Assembly: GCA_018389105.1 (NCBI GenBank)
Contig: JACATO010002451.1
Coordinates: 2,682,501-2,746,500, forward strand
Reading direction: 5' to 3'
Origin: Nautilus pompilius
Taxonomy: Eukaryota; Mollusca; Cephalopoda; Nautilida; Nautilidae
Length of the DNA: 64,000 bases
A program made the position numbers and the translations under genes. Numbering within the stretch: position 1 is the first letter of the stretch; every line of letters begins with the position of its first letter. Under the pieces are notes generated by a model. The model was not told where the DNA came from, made no database searches, and saw only the letters and a program-made list of their open reading frames with translations. Below, one piece after another: positions 9,346 through 22,884 of this stretch.

Positions 9346-12300
9346 AACAGTTCTGAAGTTTCTAATTAAAGGCAATTTACGAAATTATTTGCATAAAATT
9401 AATAAATTTAATAATTGAAGTAAAACTTTTATCATAATTTTAAGTTAATTAATGATGAAGATATGGAAAAAATTTAAAAGAATAGCTGTCTTTGGTAAAC
9501 TTTTACATTATTTGCTTTTTAATAATAACGAAATCTGCTTACTTTCTGGAAGAAACTGAACTAACCCCGATTAACGCATCGATGATCCTGAACACTAAGA
9601 TGGCATTAGCATCCAGATACTATTTAAAAAAACACATTCACTGACATCGATGTAGCTGCCTGTTTTGCTCCATGATTTTGTCGGCGTCATCCCTTCTAGG
9701 GACTGGTTCCAGCCGTTCTTCGACTGTTTTCTACACGACCAATAACTATGTTGTCGGTGAAATCAATTTATAAATTATACATTCTTATAAGATTGCGAAT
9801 TGAGGAAAGAAAACACTTAGCTTTTGATGATCTCCATATTTCGCAATAATCTCTACCTCAAATGTCAAAGAAATATGCTTCATTATGCTCCATATTAATA
9901 TATGCAAACCATAGAAACTCCAGCTACAGTTTAAATTTAACAACAGAACGCCCAATGTCCGTTCTAGAACTTTCAGTTATTGATTCTACTTTAAATACTG
10001 TACTCGCTTCTTTTCGTGCGCGTGACATGAGGCACTCAGCTTTGAATCCCCTCGCGTGTCCACTACGGCTGATATAAACATCAGACTCCCAAGTCGCCTC
10101 ATAATGTATGAGATGTCACAGTTTTTTTTTAGTTCGCGTGGAGATACTTCGAATCTTCTCTCAAAGAAAGACGAGAGAACGGTCCATCTAACTCGGGTAA
10201 ACCGATAGGGCGGTTAATTATCTCGGTCAGTTTCATGTATTCCCGTTACCAAGTTCGTCTACGAAAATCTCATCTTTGCCTGAGCTAATCCGCTGCTGTA
10301 GACAGAGTATCCAGTTCTCCGCACACACGTCGCCACCAGAAGTGATGTATCCATGGGATGATGCCGGCTTTTCCGGAATATTGTGTTTCACCAAGAAATG
10401 TATTAAACGCCGATGTTTTCACACACACACACACAAATAGCATAGATTACAGGAAAACCTTTTTCATATATTCACAAATACAAAAAAAAAAAATTCAGCC
10501 GGCCATAATTATGTTTCTTGTAGTACTTGTCTCCCCTCTCTACCCAGGGGCGCACTTAGGTACTGGTTTTCCGCCATTTTGGTAAATTTTTTCATATCGA
10601 ACTCGTTGGCGAGACCGAAAAGTGAGCCGAGGTATAAACACTTTGCCAGGTTCCCGCTCTTTACCGTTTTCCGCATTCTAAGATCAAAAGATACGCGCTT
10701 TTACGCAGATTTCGAACGATTCGTTTCGACGCAGTGAACCTTCTTTCATGGCAAAAACTCTGATAAATCTCAGCTTCCAAAGGCCGTAAATGTTCGCCGA
10801 GGAAGCTGATAAAATTTGTCCCAGTAGAGAATCGACCGATCAGATTGCGCCTGGGATGATTAAATGGCATCCGACAAAGGACAATCTCTCTTAATAATAA
10901 TAATAACGATAACTAAAGGAAAATTATTAGTACAGCTAGTAATCTCTGAGACCGAAGAATTGGTTCAGCATAAGTACGGGAATTCATTTCTAAAGATTAA
11001 ATCCGATTCAGTAATAATTACTCAATGGTAGGCAGCCTCTTAGGTACTTAATAAATATCGAACGTTGGGGTTTTAACTTATTATCGTAAGCCCCAGCAAA
11101 CTTTTCGTATTAATCGTAGACATTTTTTAATTAATAAATTTGTCTGCGATAAGCTTTTCGCCCACAATGAGATGACAAACGATTCTTTTATTGAGATGTT
11201 GCGTCGAAAAATACGATAATGGTAAAAAAATAAAACTTATAGGATTATTTCCAATTCGGCCGTTTTTCATTTATGAAATAAGCACTAAATCAAATCACTA
11301 TTAGGAATGTTTTACTTTCTCTTAAAGGGAAGAATAGAGAATAAATCGTAACTGAGTTATCATTCATAGAAGACAGGAATGACGATTCTGTATCCCGATC
11401 CAGGAACGATACGGGGAGATAATACTTTTATGGTGAGAAACCTTAACAAACACCGGTTATAGAAACGGGCCGTAGTTTGCGATAAGAATACACGGCGTTC
11501 GTTGTGAGACTGAGCAATGGCCCGTCTTTTCCCGGCGGTGTATCGCGAAGTCGGAAACTTTCGGTGATAATCGATACCACAGCTCAACTGCGTCTAATGC
11601 TAATCTCACCTTTTGTTGACGTCGCCAGCGATAGCTGGTCGCGCATTTTCTCCCTTCTTTTATTAGATTAAATAAAATTCTACTTTTAATTCTCGCGTCC
11701 TATTCTTCAGCTCACCTAAAGACTCTGGAACCGCGATTTAACCTGTTTGCCTCCCAATACGCGCATGGACTGGAGACGGCCTCACCAGTTCTTGGACCCG
11801 GTCCTATTGTGCGCCCACATTTCTAGTCTGGTTAACGCCAAAACAAAATTTACAGCTGTTTTAAGGCGTCACGTAAAATAGCCCTTTACACCCGATCTGT
11901 GAATATTTCTATGCCAAAATTATTTTTCGCATAGTCTGAAAGGCTTTTTAATATTTTTTTTTTGTCACCAAATAATGCAATTTAAATATTTACGCTTGCA
12001 ATTAAGGGCGTCCATTATCGTTAATTGTATTGTTAATACAACAGTTATTCTTGATAAACGATTCGTATTTTACAGACGGTTCCGAAAATCGATACAGCGA
12101 CTATGCCAAGTGATCAGCCAGACTCGTTAGAGCTTTAACCAAACCCTCGACCAGCAAACGAGTCCCAGTGATTTCAGGTGGAATATAAGGAGCGATTCAT
12201 TTCTCAACGCCTTTATCCGGTCTTCATCGAGTCTCTTGGTTGTTCCAGAAATGACTGAGTTTGCAGAAACCCACTGCGGGAGGAAAGGTGTACCTTCAGT

Positions 12301-14405
12301 CGTGCACCGGTCTCAGAGATCGAGCCTCTATTCACGCACCACAAGCTTTCGACGAGAAAACCGTCTTCGTTTCAACCTTGCGCTTAAGTCTTGCACCGTG
12401 CCACATTCAGGAAGAACCTCCTTCCTACACACTTTTAAGGCCAATCATCGTGTTTCTTTGCTATTCAGTGTGTAACACTGATTTCAAGCCTAAACAATCT
12501 TGCTGTCATCTATGATGTCGTCACCACTTGTGAAGATCGACATTTACGACCTCACCAATCTTGAACGACAGCAAACAAGTTATCAGGGGTGTAGAGTAGT
12601 GGCAAAACATCAACTCATTAAGATAGCAAACATATTAGGTATCAAAAGGCTTAGCCTCAACAAAGTTATAGCGTGACGTCATAAATTAAAAGCTGAACTT
12701 TCAAATTCGCTGAGTGTGCTGTCATGAAATGTACTATCAGTATTTTTAATGTTTTCAAATCCGAGGTCGCTCGTATATATTTACAGTACAACGTTCAAAT
12801 GAGATTTTTTCTCTTTAAAAAGAATATTCTAGACTCTGCAATAAAAAAAAAAACAGGAAGAAATGCTTTCGAAGTAAAATTCAGCTGTATCAAATTCGAT
12901 CTTATTGGTTTTCAACCTCAAAAAATGCACAAGCCTTAATAGAGACCAAAAACAGTTGTGATCTAAAATTCACAAAAGGTGATAACAACAGATGTATTCT
13001 TTGTGTTAAAAATCTTATTTGTACATTTCTGCAGAAAAGGCCAAAATTATTGCCTAAACCAAAATAATTCTGACATATTTGCTGCATGTTTTCCCTAAAC
13101 TGTAAATTATGAAGTTTGTCTTGTATTAGTAACTGACCTAACCTGCAACAAAATAAATATAACTCCGTTATTATTATTAGTTATTTTTCATATATAGCAA
13201 ATTGAGTTTTTTTTTAAAAATATGAAGAGCAAAAATAAGGTCAAGGGAAGTAATAAGAGTGACATCACTCCCCACCGTTTTGATAATTATGATTAGACCA
13301 CCGTGAAACTGCTGCACTACTAAGGCCGAGGGACCGAATTTTATTCAGGCGGGAGACAAACTCTTTGGCGTCCTTTCTCCTGCCATGGCTTCCTCTCGCT
13401 CCATTTTATCTGCCAGCCATGTAAGTTTCCTGTCACATCTGTAAAATAAAGAGTTATAGTGATGATTTCCTTACGGCTCAGAATAGGCAACAACACCTAG
13501 CGGACAACCATGGCACTACTTTTCCGCCATAGTTGACTTTTTATATGCAACTGGTATACGAAAAAGAAAATGTTTTGAACTGATGCATCATTCTTGCGAT
13601 CGAAATAAATGTCTGATGGCCAAGTTTCCTCTAGTTTTCCTAAAGACTCGTGCAAACAAAACATGAGAAAATTTATCGATCTGCTTTCTTTGCAGTTTGG
13701 CTTTTATTCTTTATTTCTTTCACTATGTGAATGCCAAAGAACCGAATGAGTGTTATTTATTTTACTGTTTTACATTTTCTTTAAAACATTTTTATTATTC
13801 AATTATTTAAAACTGAACAAACTGAAACGTATATTCAAAATATCTTTGAGATGGTCCTCTAGTGGATATTAAAGGCATATAATGCAAAAATTAACAGAAG
13901 TGTATAAGGAAAGAAGGTGGTATGCATCTCGAGACCTCAATCAGCTGTTGCGAGGCGTTGTTTACATGTCAGACAAAGAATCCATTAATTAACAGCATCC
14001 GACAGCGTGGTTCTAACTCGTGCTGCAGACTCGGCATCGAATATGACCGGGCTCCCTGCCCCCTTAACTAATATTCAGGGGGAAAATGTTGCATGTTAAT
14101 TTCTATATAATAACACTATTTTTTTTTTTTAAATTAAATAAAGCAGCGTAAATATTTTTATTTGATCAATACATCTAGATAATGGCGTCATGATAAATAG
14201 AGGGCGCGAAACTCTGATGGGGTGAATTAATTAATAATAATTACGTATAATCAGTATCAGGTCACTGGTTCAGAAATCGATTCTACCCCCATCGGTGGAC
14301 AAAGAGGTTGCTGTCAAAAGCGGCAATGCAAAGCTAATTATATTAGTAATGATATTACATTTTTAAAAATAAAAATAAAATATAGTTAATAGAAAAAATA
14401 GTTAT
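9346..14405. other. Long non-coding stretch, probably intronic or intergenic
   Basis: Mostly AT-rich DNA with a (CA)n run at about 10421-10437 and several A- or T-runs. CpG-richer patches at about 11.6-11.8 and 12.1-12.5 kb contain short open frames that I do not recognise. On the minus strand near 11608-11670 an ATG followed 36 bases later by AAAAG|GTGAGA looks like a small first exon, but nothing supports it further. Confidence 0.4.
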
Positions 14406-14648
14406 ATGGATAAAGATAAAATATGCCGATCATTTGCGCTAAGAATGTCTGACTTCCTTTTAAGTTGGAGTAGTAAATATCACCCAGAAAATACTTTTGA
14501 AAATTATCAGTTGTTAACAGCATCATCGAAGTTTGGGTTTAAGGGCGGCTCTGGATTAATCGAAAGCCAAGCTTCAGCGATTGTGGATTTTATCGCCGAT
14601 CAACAGGGAAAAGTTTCCTTCGATCCGATGTTGGTGATTAAAGAGTAA
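14406..14648 (+). CDS. Unrecognised 80-residue open frame with coding-like composition
   Basis: The frame starts at ATG 14406 and ends at TAA 14646-14648. The predicted protein has a protein-like mix of residues: MSDFLLSWSSKYHPENTFEN, then LLTASSKFGFKGGSGLIESQ, then ASAIVDFIADQQGKVSFDPM, and a short tail. Its base composition is clearly less AT-rich than the flanks, which are poly-A and TA-rich on the left. I do not recognise a family. There is no obvious splice acceptor just before the ATG and no donor before the stop, so it would be a complete small gene, a last exon, or a fragment of a repetitive family. No signal peptide or membrane segment is apparent. The Kozak context (ATATGGA) is weak. 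It could be a chance frame. Confidence 0.3.
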   Translation: MDKDKICRSFALRMSDFLLSWSSKYHPENTFENYQLLTASSKFGFKGGSGLIESQASAIVDFIADQQGKVSFDPMLVIKE

Positions 14649-15189
14649 AATATTTTCTCGGTCAGTAAAGCTGGATTACGTGCCGAATACAAAACCTGAT
14701 TTCCTAGCAAGTAAACGATGGAATATCATCCCAGCTGGTGTGAGGGTGAGAATGACTTGCTGAACGAATCAGATCTTCGCGGACTGAATCCCATCCGAGT
14801 CGCTGCCTTTGGGCACAGAGAAGGAAGGGGTGCGCAAGTTATCGCCCTGGGTTCCCTCTGTGTATAGATGAAGATTACTCTAATACAGTAATGAAAATGG
14901 CACACTAACCTGCCGAATGTTTTTACAAAAGTCGTATTTTACCAAGAAATGCTTAGTTAAGCGAGACCAATTCTCAAACAGCATTTGTTATCATTATGAA
15001 TCTTAACTGGAAACATAAGTAAATTTTAAAAAACAAAAAATTGCATTTGGAATGCCAAAATATAGATATACAACATTGGAAACACGCAGAGGATGTTAAC
15101 AGATAACGAGAGAAGTACCTAATACAGAAATTATGGGAAAACAGAACGTACACGTTTATACAATACCTCAGTATTTGAAATGTGAGCCT

Positions 15190-15936
15190 TTTGTTTTGAT
15201 ATAGAGAATGACAACTTGTTTTCATGCTCCCGTGCAAGTTATCAATGCATGGCTGTGGAATGTTGTTCTAAATATTCTGTAGAACTTTCCACAATTAATC
15301 CAGAGTGTTGGGTTACTATAATCACATATAGCATCACTGGCGTTCCAGATAGATTTTCACCACATTGATGTATGCATAAGAGTTCATGTCATGTGAAAAC
15401 ATGAATCACCACATAATGAGATGTCTGCCTAAAGAAATTACATGTCGATGTACACCTTCGATTTTTTACACAGATCTCCGACACCCCTGACTGATATTCA
15501 GTCTCACACTTGTATTGATTCACCACATGCTTCACTGTGGCTGACTGTCATAACGTTCACTGGTCCGCCTTATTGCTGACTCATCTGTAAAGAGCGTCTC
15601 CTTCCAGGTTTGGTCTTCTGCTGCCTCTCTTCGGCAAAGATGTTCAGGCAGCTCCACACCCACTGAAACCACATCGAGCTAATGTGCATCTTACTGTTCT
15701 TGAAAAAACGTTACCACCCGAACTTGCAGCCAGGGGTCATTCGCAAGGTCTCCACTGGGTCTGTCACGTGGAGAACATACCCAGGGGTACTTAATATCAA
15801 TGTAGGAAAATTTGAGCTTTCTTTCTCGACCACATCTATTGTCAGCAGCACCAGTTTTGCATATCTTCCTCAGAGTCTTCCATACAAATTCGTCTATGAA
15901 GTCGGGCTGCAATCTACCACATGGAGTAGCCTTCAC
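15190..15936 (-). pseudogene. Tc1-like transposase relic
   Basis: The minus strand follows a Tc1-type transposase in order. First comes a helix-turn-helix second half (FVWKTLRKICKTGAADNRCG, with basic residues after it as in GRPRK). Next is the linker SGDLANDPWLQVRVVTF, matching the family's RDLA.D..V.VS..TVRR segment. The first catalytic block follows (TWKETLFTDESAIRRTSERY; D of TDES kept), and finally the C-terminal NNIPQPCIDNLHGSMKTSC, matching W..IP...I.NL..SMPRR. Stops and frame changes break the chain, and the region holding the second D and the E is too decayed to align. I found no clear terminal repeats. It is an old insertion on the opposite strand to the other Tc1 copies here. Confidence 0.65.
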
Positions 15937-15939
15937 TAA

Positions 15940-17374
15940 CTAAAACTTTGATTTTTTATACATTTTTCATGTAATATTTCTTTCTCAGGAGCCTTAGTAT
16001 TTTTTATAGTTCTCCTGTAGGTGTGTCACTCTCTGATTGTATACACGACAACCAATCACTGTGGACTATATCAACACATGACTGTATCAATAGGGCATTT
16101 AATCTTTACACGCCATCGATTCCATCACTTAGTATTTGCATTTTATACCCGGTTTGGTATAAAAACTAATAGGTAACAGGGTTAATGCTAAATTTGAGCA
16201 CCAGACAGAACGAGGTTTCGCTGAGACAAAGCAGTTAGCAGCCGCTCATATGGGGCTTTCTGAAGCTTCGAAGGATAACAGCGGTGTGAGAGGAAATGTC
16301 AAGAGCCGCTGGAAGGTGTAACGTCATCACTATTGTCATCCGTCGCGACATGGGTAAAGGAATACTTCCGTTGGGGAACTTTGCCACCTTATTTTTTTTA
16401 AAACAATCTACTTCTTAACAAAATGGATAAAGCCTTCATCTTGTGGGGCGTTTTAATCTAATTCCGCTGTAAATGGTGCGTAATTTTAGAAAATTTTACC
16501 TCATTCAGAAAAGTCGAACATCTGAGCAGTTAAGTCCATAGAGCAGATACCGAAGAAGTCTGGCACATGATTAAATCTTTCGAGGATTTTCATCACGTGG
16601 ACACAGAAAGTTTCTTTTTTCTAATGTATTGCATTTTAGTAGAGCAGAATCGGTCTCTACACACACAGTCTAATAACGAAAGTGTTTACTTCAAATCCTA
16701 TTGGCCCATCTTTTATCTAAAATCGTCTCTAAACTATTTATACTAACCATATTAAAATACACTAACTTACAAAATATTGGAGATTTTCTCAGTGTTCCAT
16801 GAAAAATAACTTGTATCTTCCACGGGAAAGGAAAATAATGCATCTTTGTAAAATTGAAGATTTTTAATATTATATTCAGCTTTATCGCAGTAAAGTAGTT
16901 GAAATATCACAGTAACTTTACAATTTCAGCAACTTTACGTTTATAAAACGGAATATTATTTTACCATAAGAAAGTTAAAATAGTTTTATTCCGTGGAAGC
17001 GTTTTAATAATAATATATATATGCAGTCCTGCTAATTATCGACTCACCAATCAGTCACCCTGTCATGTTGATTTGGCAACTCGCATACATGAATGTATCT
17101 GAATAAATTTTACATATTTCAGACGCTGGGTACGTCCGCACTCATCGCCCAGGTTGTCTTTGCTGACATCGTCTTTGTAACAGAAATGAGAGAAAAAAGT
17201 GATGTGTTATCTCTAACGATTAGGCTACAGGGGGGTTGTAAATATGCAAGAAACCCTTTCTATCATACACTTAGAAAGGAGAACGTGCCAGAGTATTGGA
17301 AGTGTATTCTTCTTAGATAGATCCAGGGTTTATCAATTTGCATGTGGTGACTATCACATCTGCATTTGAAGACC
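15940..17374. other. Non-coding stretch, AT-rich
   Basis: Nothing clear is recognised. A possible LINE-like scrap reads ALIAQVVFADIVFVTEMREK near 17132-17190, resembling the FADD region of non-LTR reverse transcriptases, but it is too short to call. Confidence 0.4.
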
Positions 17375-17480
17375 ATGGAAAACTGTCTTCAGCCCACGAT
17401 CAAGTATGCAGACAGGAGCGTCATAGTATGGACTGAAATAAAGGTAACATGGTGGAAAGACGGAATTGGTATTTGACGAA
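17375..17480 (+). pseudogene. Tc1-like transposase scrap
   Basis: The plus strand reads ENCLQPTIKYADRSVIVWTE followed by a WWKDGIGI segment. This resembles the part of Tc1 transposases between the first and second catalytic aspartates (TVKHGGGSVMVWGC, then GVG.L). Flanking sequence is too decayed to extend the match. It lies 480 bp left of the MITE and may be unrelated to it. Confidence 0.35.
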
Positions 17481-17955
17481 GAACGCCTAAATCCTGTCTG
17501 GTGCTGCCATTCTAAATATATATATCTCCCACCATCGTACCGACATATTAAACTAAGATTCGATGCCCATATTCTTCAAAAGAATCTCGCTAAACGTTAC
17601 ACGTCTCATCTGACAACAGTATGGAATAGAAATCGGTAATTTAATTTCTTTTCTTGGTATCTCCAAGCTCTGATGAACATCATCAAAGAGTATCTGGATC
17701 GTTAGCTAGGAGTAATCGGTCCATGTTCCATTAATATGATGGAATAAAGGGAAGCTCTGGAAGATGCCGTGGGAACAGACCGAGACGAGCACGGTGAAGA
17801 CAGTGGTGTCGCAGACCAAGCACAAACCTAAGGAGTTTTATTTTAATGATTGTCTTCATTTTCCCTTTACCACTTCAAACCAACTTATTGTAAGAACAAC
17901 AGGTGGCAGCCTATACTCACTAAAATGAAATTATTACTGCATGGTTACTTGTATA

Positions 17956-18726
17956 CAGTTGTCCCCCGGTATTCGCTGGGGTTACGTCCCTTGAGCACCC
18001 GTGAAGAGTGAAAACCCGCGAATATTGGACGGGGTCCATAAAAATGCCTATAAACGTCAAAATATAACGTAAAATATAAGTAAATATATGATAATAATTT
18101 AATAAAAAATACAGTAAAATGTACGGGTACTCACTAATAATGAATGATATTGATTGAAGATGATGATGATGAATAAGCTGTGCAGTACGATGAAGATAAT
18201 GACTGCACGGCAAAGCAGAGGATTTAAAGCTCCTTAGGTGGCGCCAGAAGCCTTAGAAGGTGCAAGGCGTTTGGGCGGCATCTTAGGACTTTAAGAAACA
18301 CACTGCGAAAAACACAACACTCAGAGAAACACTCGAGATAGCTACACGCGGTAAACTTGGATGATGCGGGGCTGCATCTGCCTGAGACAGCGCCTCGTGG
18401 GCAGCAGCCAATCAGCAGCGAGGAGAAATGAATAACGCTCTCGGATTGGCTACTTTCAAACCTCCAGCCAATAGCGTTTATTTTATATTGATATTTTGCT
18501 GAATTTACGTTAGTATTTATATTACAAAATTCTTAAATTATATTGTTATTAATAATTTAGCATTAAAAAAGCGTGAAAAATATATATTGCCACAAAAAGC
18601 CATAAAAAATCGCGGAAGATATTTGCGATTCCGCGAATATGCGGGGGTTTCCACGAATAATTATTAGTTAGGTTCTAAGGAAAATTCCGCGAATAACCGG
18701 GGCCGCGATTACGTGGGGGTCGACTG
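17956..18726. mobile_element. Pogo/Tigger-like non-autonomous element (771 bp)
   Basis: The element is bounded by TA on both sides (17954-17955 and 18727-18728), as expected for a TA target duplication. Its ends read CAGTTGTCCCCCGGTATTCG on the left and, in reverse complement, CAGTCGACCCCCACGTAATC on the right. A longer imperfect inverted repeat of about 80 bp is rich in TTCGCGG and CCCGCGAATA motifs. CAGT...CCCC ends with TTCGCGG subterminal motifs are typical of the pogo/Tigger group of the Tc1/mariner superfamily. I found no transposase inside, so it would depend on a partner in trans. The interior has GATGAT-type and TA-rich simple sequence. Confidence 0.75.
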
Positions 18727-18728
18727 TA

Positions 18729-21700
18729 TTATCATAACAGAGGATTCGTGACAAGAAATGTTAAAAAAATGTTTTGTAGAAGTTTCATCCGAACGATTTT
18801 TTATTAACCTAGGATATTTTGGCCAGCAACGTATTTTTCAATTGAGGGACCCACAACAATAGATTCTTTCCGTATTAGCTGAACAAAGCTAAATTCTCTT
18901 TTTTTCCTGGATTAAGCGGGATTTAAAGAAGAGCAGAATCGTGCTTCAGATGACTTATTTAAAAAGATCTTCTTTTATGTAACCAAACTGTAGCGTGGCG
19001 TAGAGCGATAATGAATGTCATACCAGGTATTATAGGCCCGGACTATCAGGCACGCGAAACGAGTGAACAAGACTGGAAATGCCGAGTCCAGCGGTACACC
19101 AAAGCCCAATGACCTTTGTTTCGTTCTTTGCGAACCTCTGTTCTGACTTCGGCAGCCCTGGGGACATCTCCCAGAAGTGACCTAAAAGTGGCAGATGTGG
19201 TCATCGGCTTTGGGGATTAAGCGAGTTACCCGAGCGTGTTTGCGGCTCTTGAGCGGTATTCACGGTTCTACAGTTATCCTGAAAGTCCCCACTTTATGAG
19301 AGGAAATCCTCGCAGACGGACCGACACACAGAAGAACCCTAACCCCGCGAAGCCGCCCCAATACTGAGATGACGGAACCAGCATCAGAAACGCAGTTCAC
19401 GTACATTTATCGAATCTACCGGTTTTTATTTCCAGCGCCGATGAATTGAACCCCTCTTGACTGACGGTTCGAGGGGCCTCACTTAGTTTTCTGCCAAACC
19501 GTGGTCTTGGACGACCATCGGGGTAATAACAGGGACAATTCCACGTCTTCCGTTTCAGATCGCAGCCGACAAACCGTCCCGCTGCTAGTGGAACAGAAAA
19601 TATCCACGAGCTTTCTTTTGAGAGAGATTGTGTATTTAAAAAATAAAATAATAAGTTAGGGGCTAATTCTGATCAGTTCCGTCTGGGACACTTTTATACC
19701 CTAAATATTTCCAAAACGATTAACCCTTTATATCAAATACGACAACTTAAGAGATTTGTATTCATTTATTGCTGTCGTCCATTAAGAAGTAAACATGGAA
19801 AAATCAGTCTCATATATTTATTTTTCACTTTTTGATTTAGCGGAACCAAGAACCGTGAAAAACAACAAAAACAACGCATTGACGCAGTCGCCTCATTCGA
19901 CAGGAGAGGCGCTGAAATATCGATCTGTTACTTGTTGATCAATGAACGACATTCGGCTGTTTGTTCGACGCATTCTACTTCAACACTCAAAGAACGTTAT
20001 GGCATCGAACGCCTTGGACCGGATCCGCACATTCTACAACACTATTTGTAGTGACAAATAATATTTACTCAAAGCCACACGGGCTCTGCACAGCCGTGAA
20101 AACGTTTAAAGATTTTGGATTTTCAGAACTGCAGTTTATTTACCTTGAAATTTCATCTTATTCCGCGCGCGGAGATGCTAGAAAAACCGGTAAAAATTTT
20201 CAAAAAGTATCACAATTATGCAGATATTCTCTCGCGCGAATATTTCTACGGCTTATTCGGAGTTAGGTTATTGACCGGCTTTCACACTAAATCGATCCGG
20301 CCTGCGCTTAACGTATTAGACACGTGCGTTCGGGTGGAAAAGAACGGCCAGATAGACTCCGGGAATTATTCTGCGTTCTCGTTTTTGCCATAGCTGGTAG
20401 CCAACACTTGAAAATTGTACTCAGTTTTTCTTATGCTCGAGGTGGAGGCTGCACTGGCAACATTTGCTGACAAAATGGACGATATTTTCATCGTTTGAAA
20501 TAAAGCTTTACTGTCAGTGACATCGGGTAAACCGGACGAGAACGCACCTTACAGTGTTGTTTGACACACGATTGCAGTATCACAGTCGAAATCTGTTTCC
20601 AGATAACTTAACATGGGTTTGTGTCGTAATTTGCATGTTCATAAAACAATTTAAAAGGACGTATGAAAGTTGTAATTTTATCGATTTTCCAGAGGCTGTT
20701 ATCTTTGGTGTCTCTTTATTTGATTGCAGAAAAGGTGAAACTAAAGCATAATTTGAAAAATACTAGATCGATTAAATACCATCAGTTATCTCCCCTTAAA
20801 TTAATCTCCAATTAACTAATGGCAACTAAAAGAAAGCGTCGGGGCGTCGGTTGCGAACAAACGAAGTTAGCTGCAGTGGCGAGAATTGACTTCTGTTGTT
20901 GTTAGGTGGACACAACCAGTAACTCGTCGGAGAAGGAATGGCTGGGACTTCGTCGTGGTGTGCTCGCCTCCCCCCCCCGTGTGGTTCTCCGATTGAGAGG
21001 ACTTGTCGAACCCTTTCAAATAAAGCGATCGCTGTTTACGGTCTCTACGCAACGAGATCGATTCACGCGTCGCTAGCAAGATGGCATCAGCCACTGCCGC
21101 CCTCTTTCTGCAGACGCCCTGGCGACCAGAATAACACGGGGCGGCACCCGAATGTCTTTCATTTTTAAAGGCAATACTTCTATCTGAAAACAATTTCTAT
21201 TTTAACAATAGCCGGCGTTAAAATATCCAAAAATCATTTTCAGAAATTTTATTGGGTTTCTTTTTTTCATTTAAAACGACTTTTGATGATAAACAAATTA
21301 ACATTAATCAGGGAAACTCCTGTAGACCCGCGTATTGGTTTATTATGTATTCGTGTAGTCAGTTTTCTAAAATTATTTTAGTTTAATAGGAAATAACCCA
21401 GTTTATTGTTGAACGAGGTGGTGTAAATAAACTAAGATCGGCACTCGGCTAAAGGAAGTTTAACCCGCAGTTGTTGCTGTCCTACTTCAACCCTAACCCT
21501 GGCGCTCGCGTGCAGCTGTCTATCAGAAATTGCGCATTTAATTTTCAGATGGTTCCCTGAAATAGGGAGAACGGGAACCATTTTTTACTGTTTCTCACGT
21601 GACCCGCGCTGACCTTTCCCTTGGTTCAAGCTTAGCTATTTCTTTTTCAGAAAATCTACAACCTAAAGAAAGCAACTCAAATTTTAATTTGCGTGTAAAT

Positions 21701-22884
21701 ATGAAAATGATCTTCCTATATTTAGGTAAATTATAGTTCAATTTTAATTTTAATCAATACCGCGTCTACTTTATCTGAAGCCACCATGATTCATACAAAG
21801 TCCCCTCAAAAAGAGAAATGCTTATCGATTTGGTACTTAAACTGGTTGGCACAAGCATCACTAAAAAACACCACCAACTAATTAATTTCATTCCTTTACA
21901 CTTCCTTACTTAGAATAACTGATCCTTTTGTTAAGCCGTACCGAAACTTGACCAGTATACACTGGCGTTCAAAATTATGAATACACCGTACAAAAAATGT
22001 TATCTGATCTTTCAACACTTTTAGTGTATTAAGCAAGGATAAATACCTTAAAAGTCAGGTGAGAGGTATCAAAAACAATTAATTGTGATGTTGTTCCTTC
22101 AAGTTTTTTACAAAATTATAGACACAGAAGTTATTTCTATAAATGTTAAATTTCGTTCATACTGAGAGCATGATTTTTATCGTGTTGCTTCCATATCGTT
22201 CCTACTTACTAACTTGAATGATTGCTAGCTAATACAGTGCTGCTGCCGTATCTGCTGGTTAAACCGAAACAAACCGGTCTGGATACATTATTACAGAGAC
22301 CAAAGAATACAGATACTAATATGATTTAAAAATCAGCGCGAGGAGGTTAACTCTCCTACGATCTGTAGAGGTACGTTACTTAGCGAATGCCTCGTCTGCT
22401 GCTATTCTTCAGCGAAGACGCGGCGCTGAATAGTGACCAGAAGGCAGCCGGAATACACGTGAGCAGTCGGAGAGAAGAACGGGCTGATTCGATCTGCCGC
22501 GACAGGGAGAAGGAAGTCTCTTCAGCAGGATGTTTGGATGTCGCTGAAGTCTGGTGCTTTCTTTCCCAGTGGCTCTCGCAGTTCTCTCTTTATTCTGGCG
22601 TCACACAATAGCCAGTTTTGCACCTGCTTGAAGCCTGGAGCGGGCTATACGGGCAATGGATACCCCGACCTCTGTTTATCTCGCCTGGCCGATCCCTTAG
22701 CCTTTGTGGAATCGCTTTTCTGGCTCACTACGACTCCGGAGGGCAATAACATGACAATGCTTTTACGTAAATATTACCGAACCTCGTTATTAATTACTGC
22801 TATTGCTTCTCTTTGGCAAATATAAATAGCACCAAAAAACAACATTTGATATAAAACGGGGCTATCATCTGTTACCGCTCTTCA
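18729..22884. other. Non-coding stretch with CpG-richer patches
   Basis: CpG-richer segments at about 19.0-19.6, 20.9-21.15 and 22.38-22.83 kb alternate with AT-rich DNA. At 21958 the sequence CACTGGCGTTCAAAATTATG follows a TA and resembles a Tc1 left end. It could belong to the relic that starts near 22.9 kb. No exon with convincing borders was found. Confidence 0.4.

Noticed and set aside
17132-17190. Reverse-transcriptase FADD motif (VVFADIVFVTEMRE)
   Set aside because: Too short, second D missing, and no flanking reverse-transcriptase motifs in the same frame.
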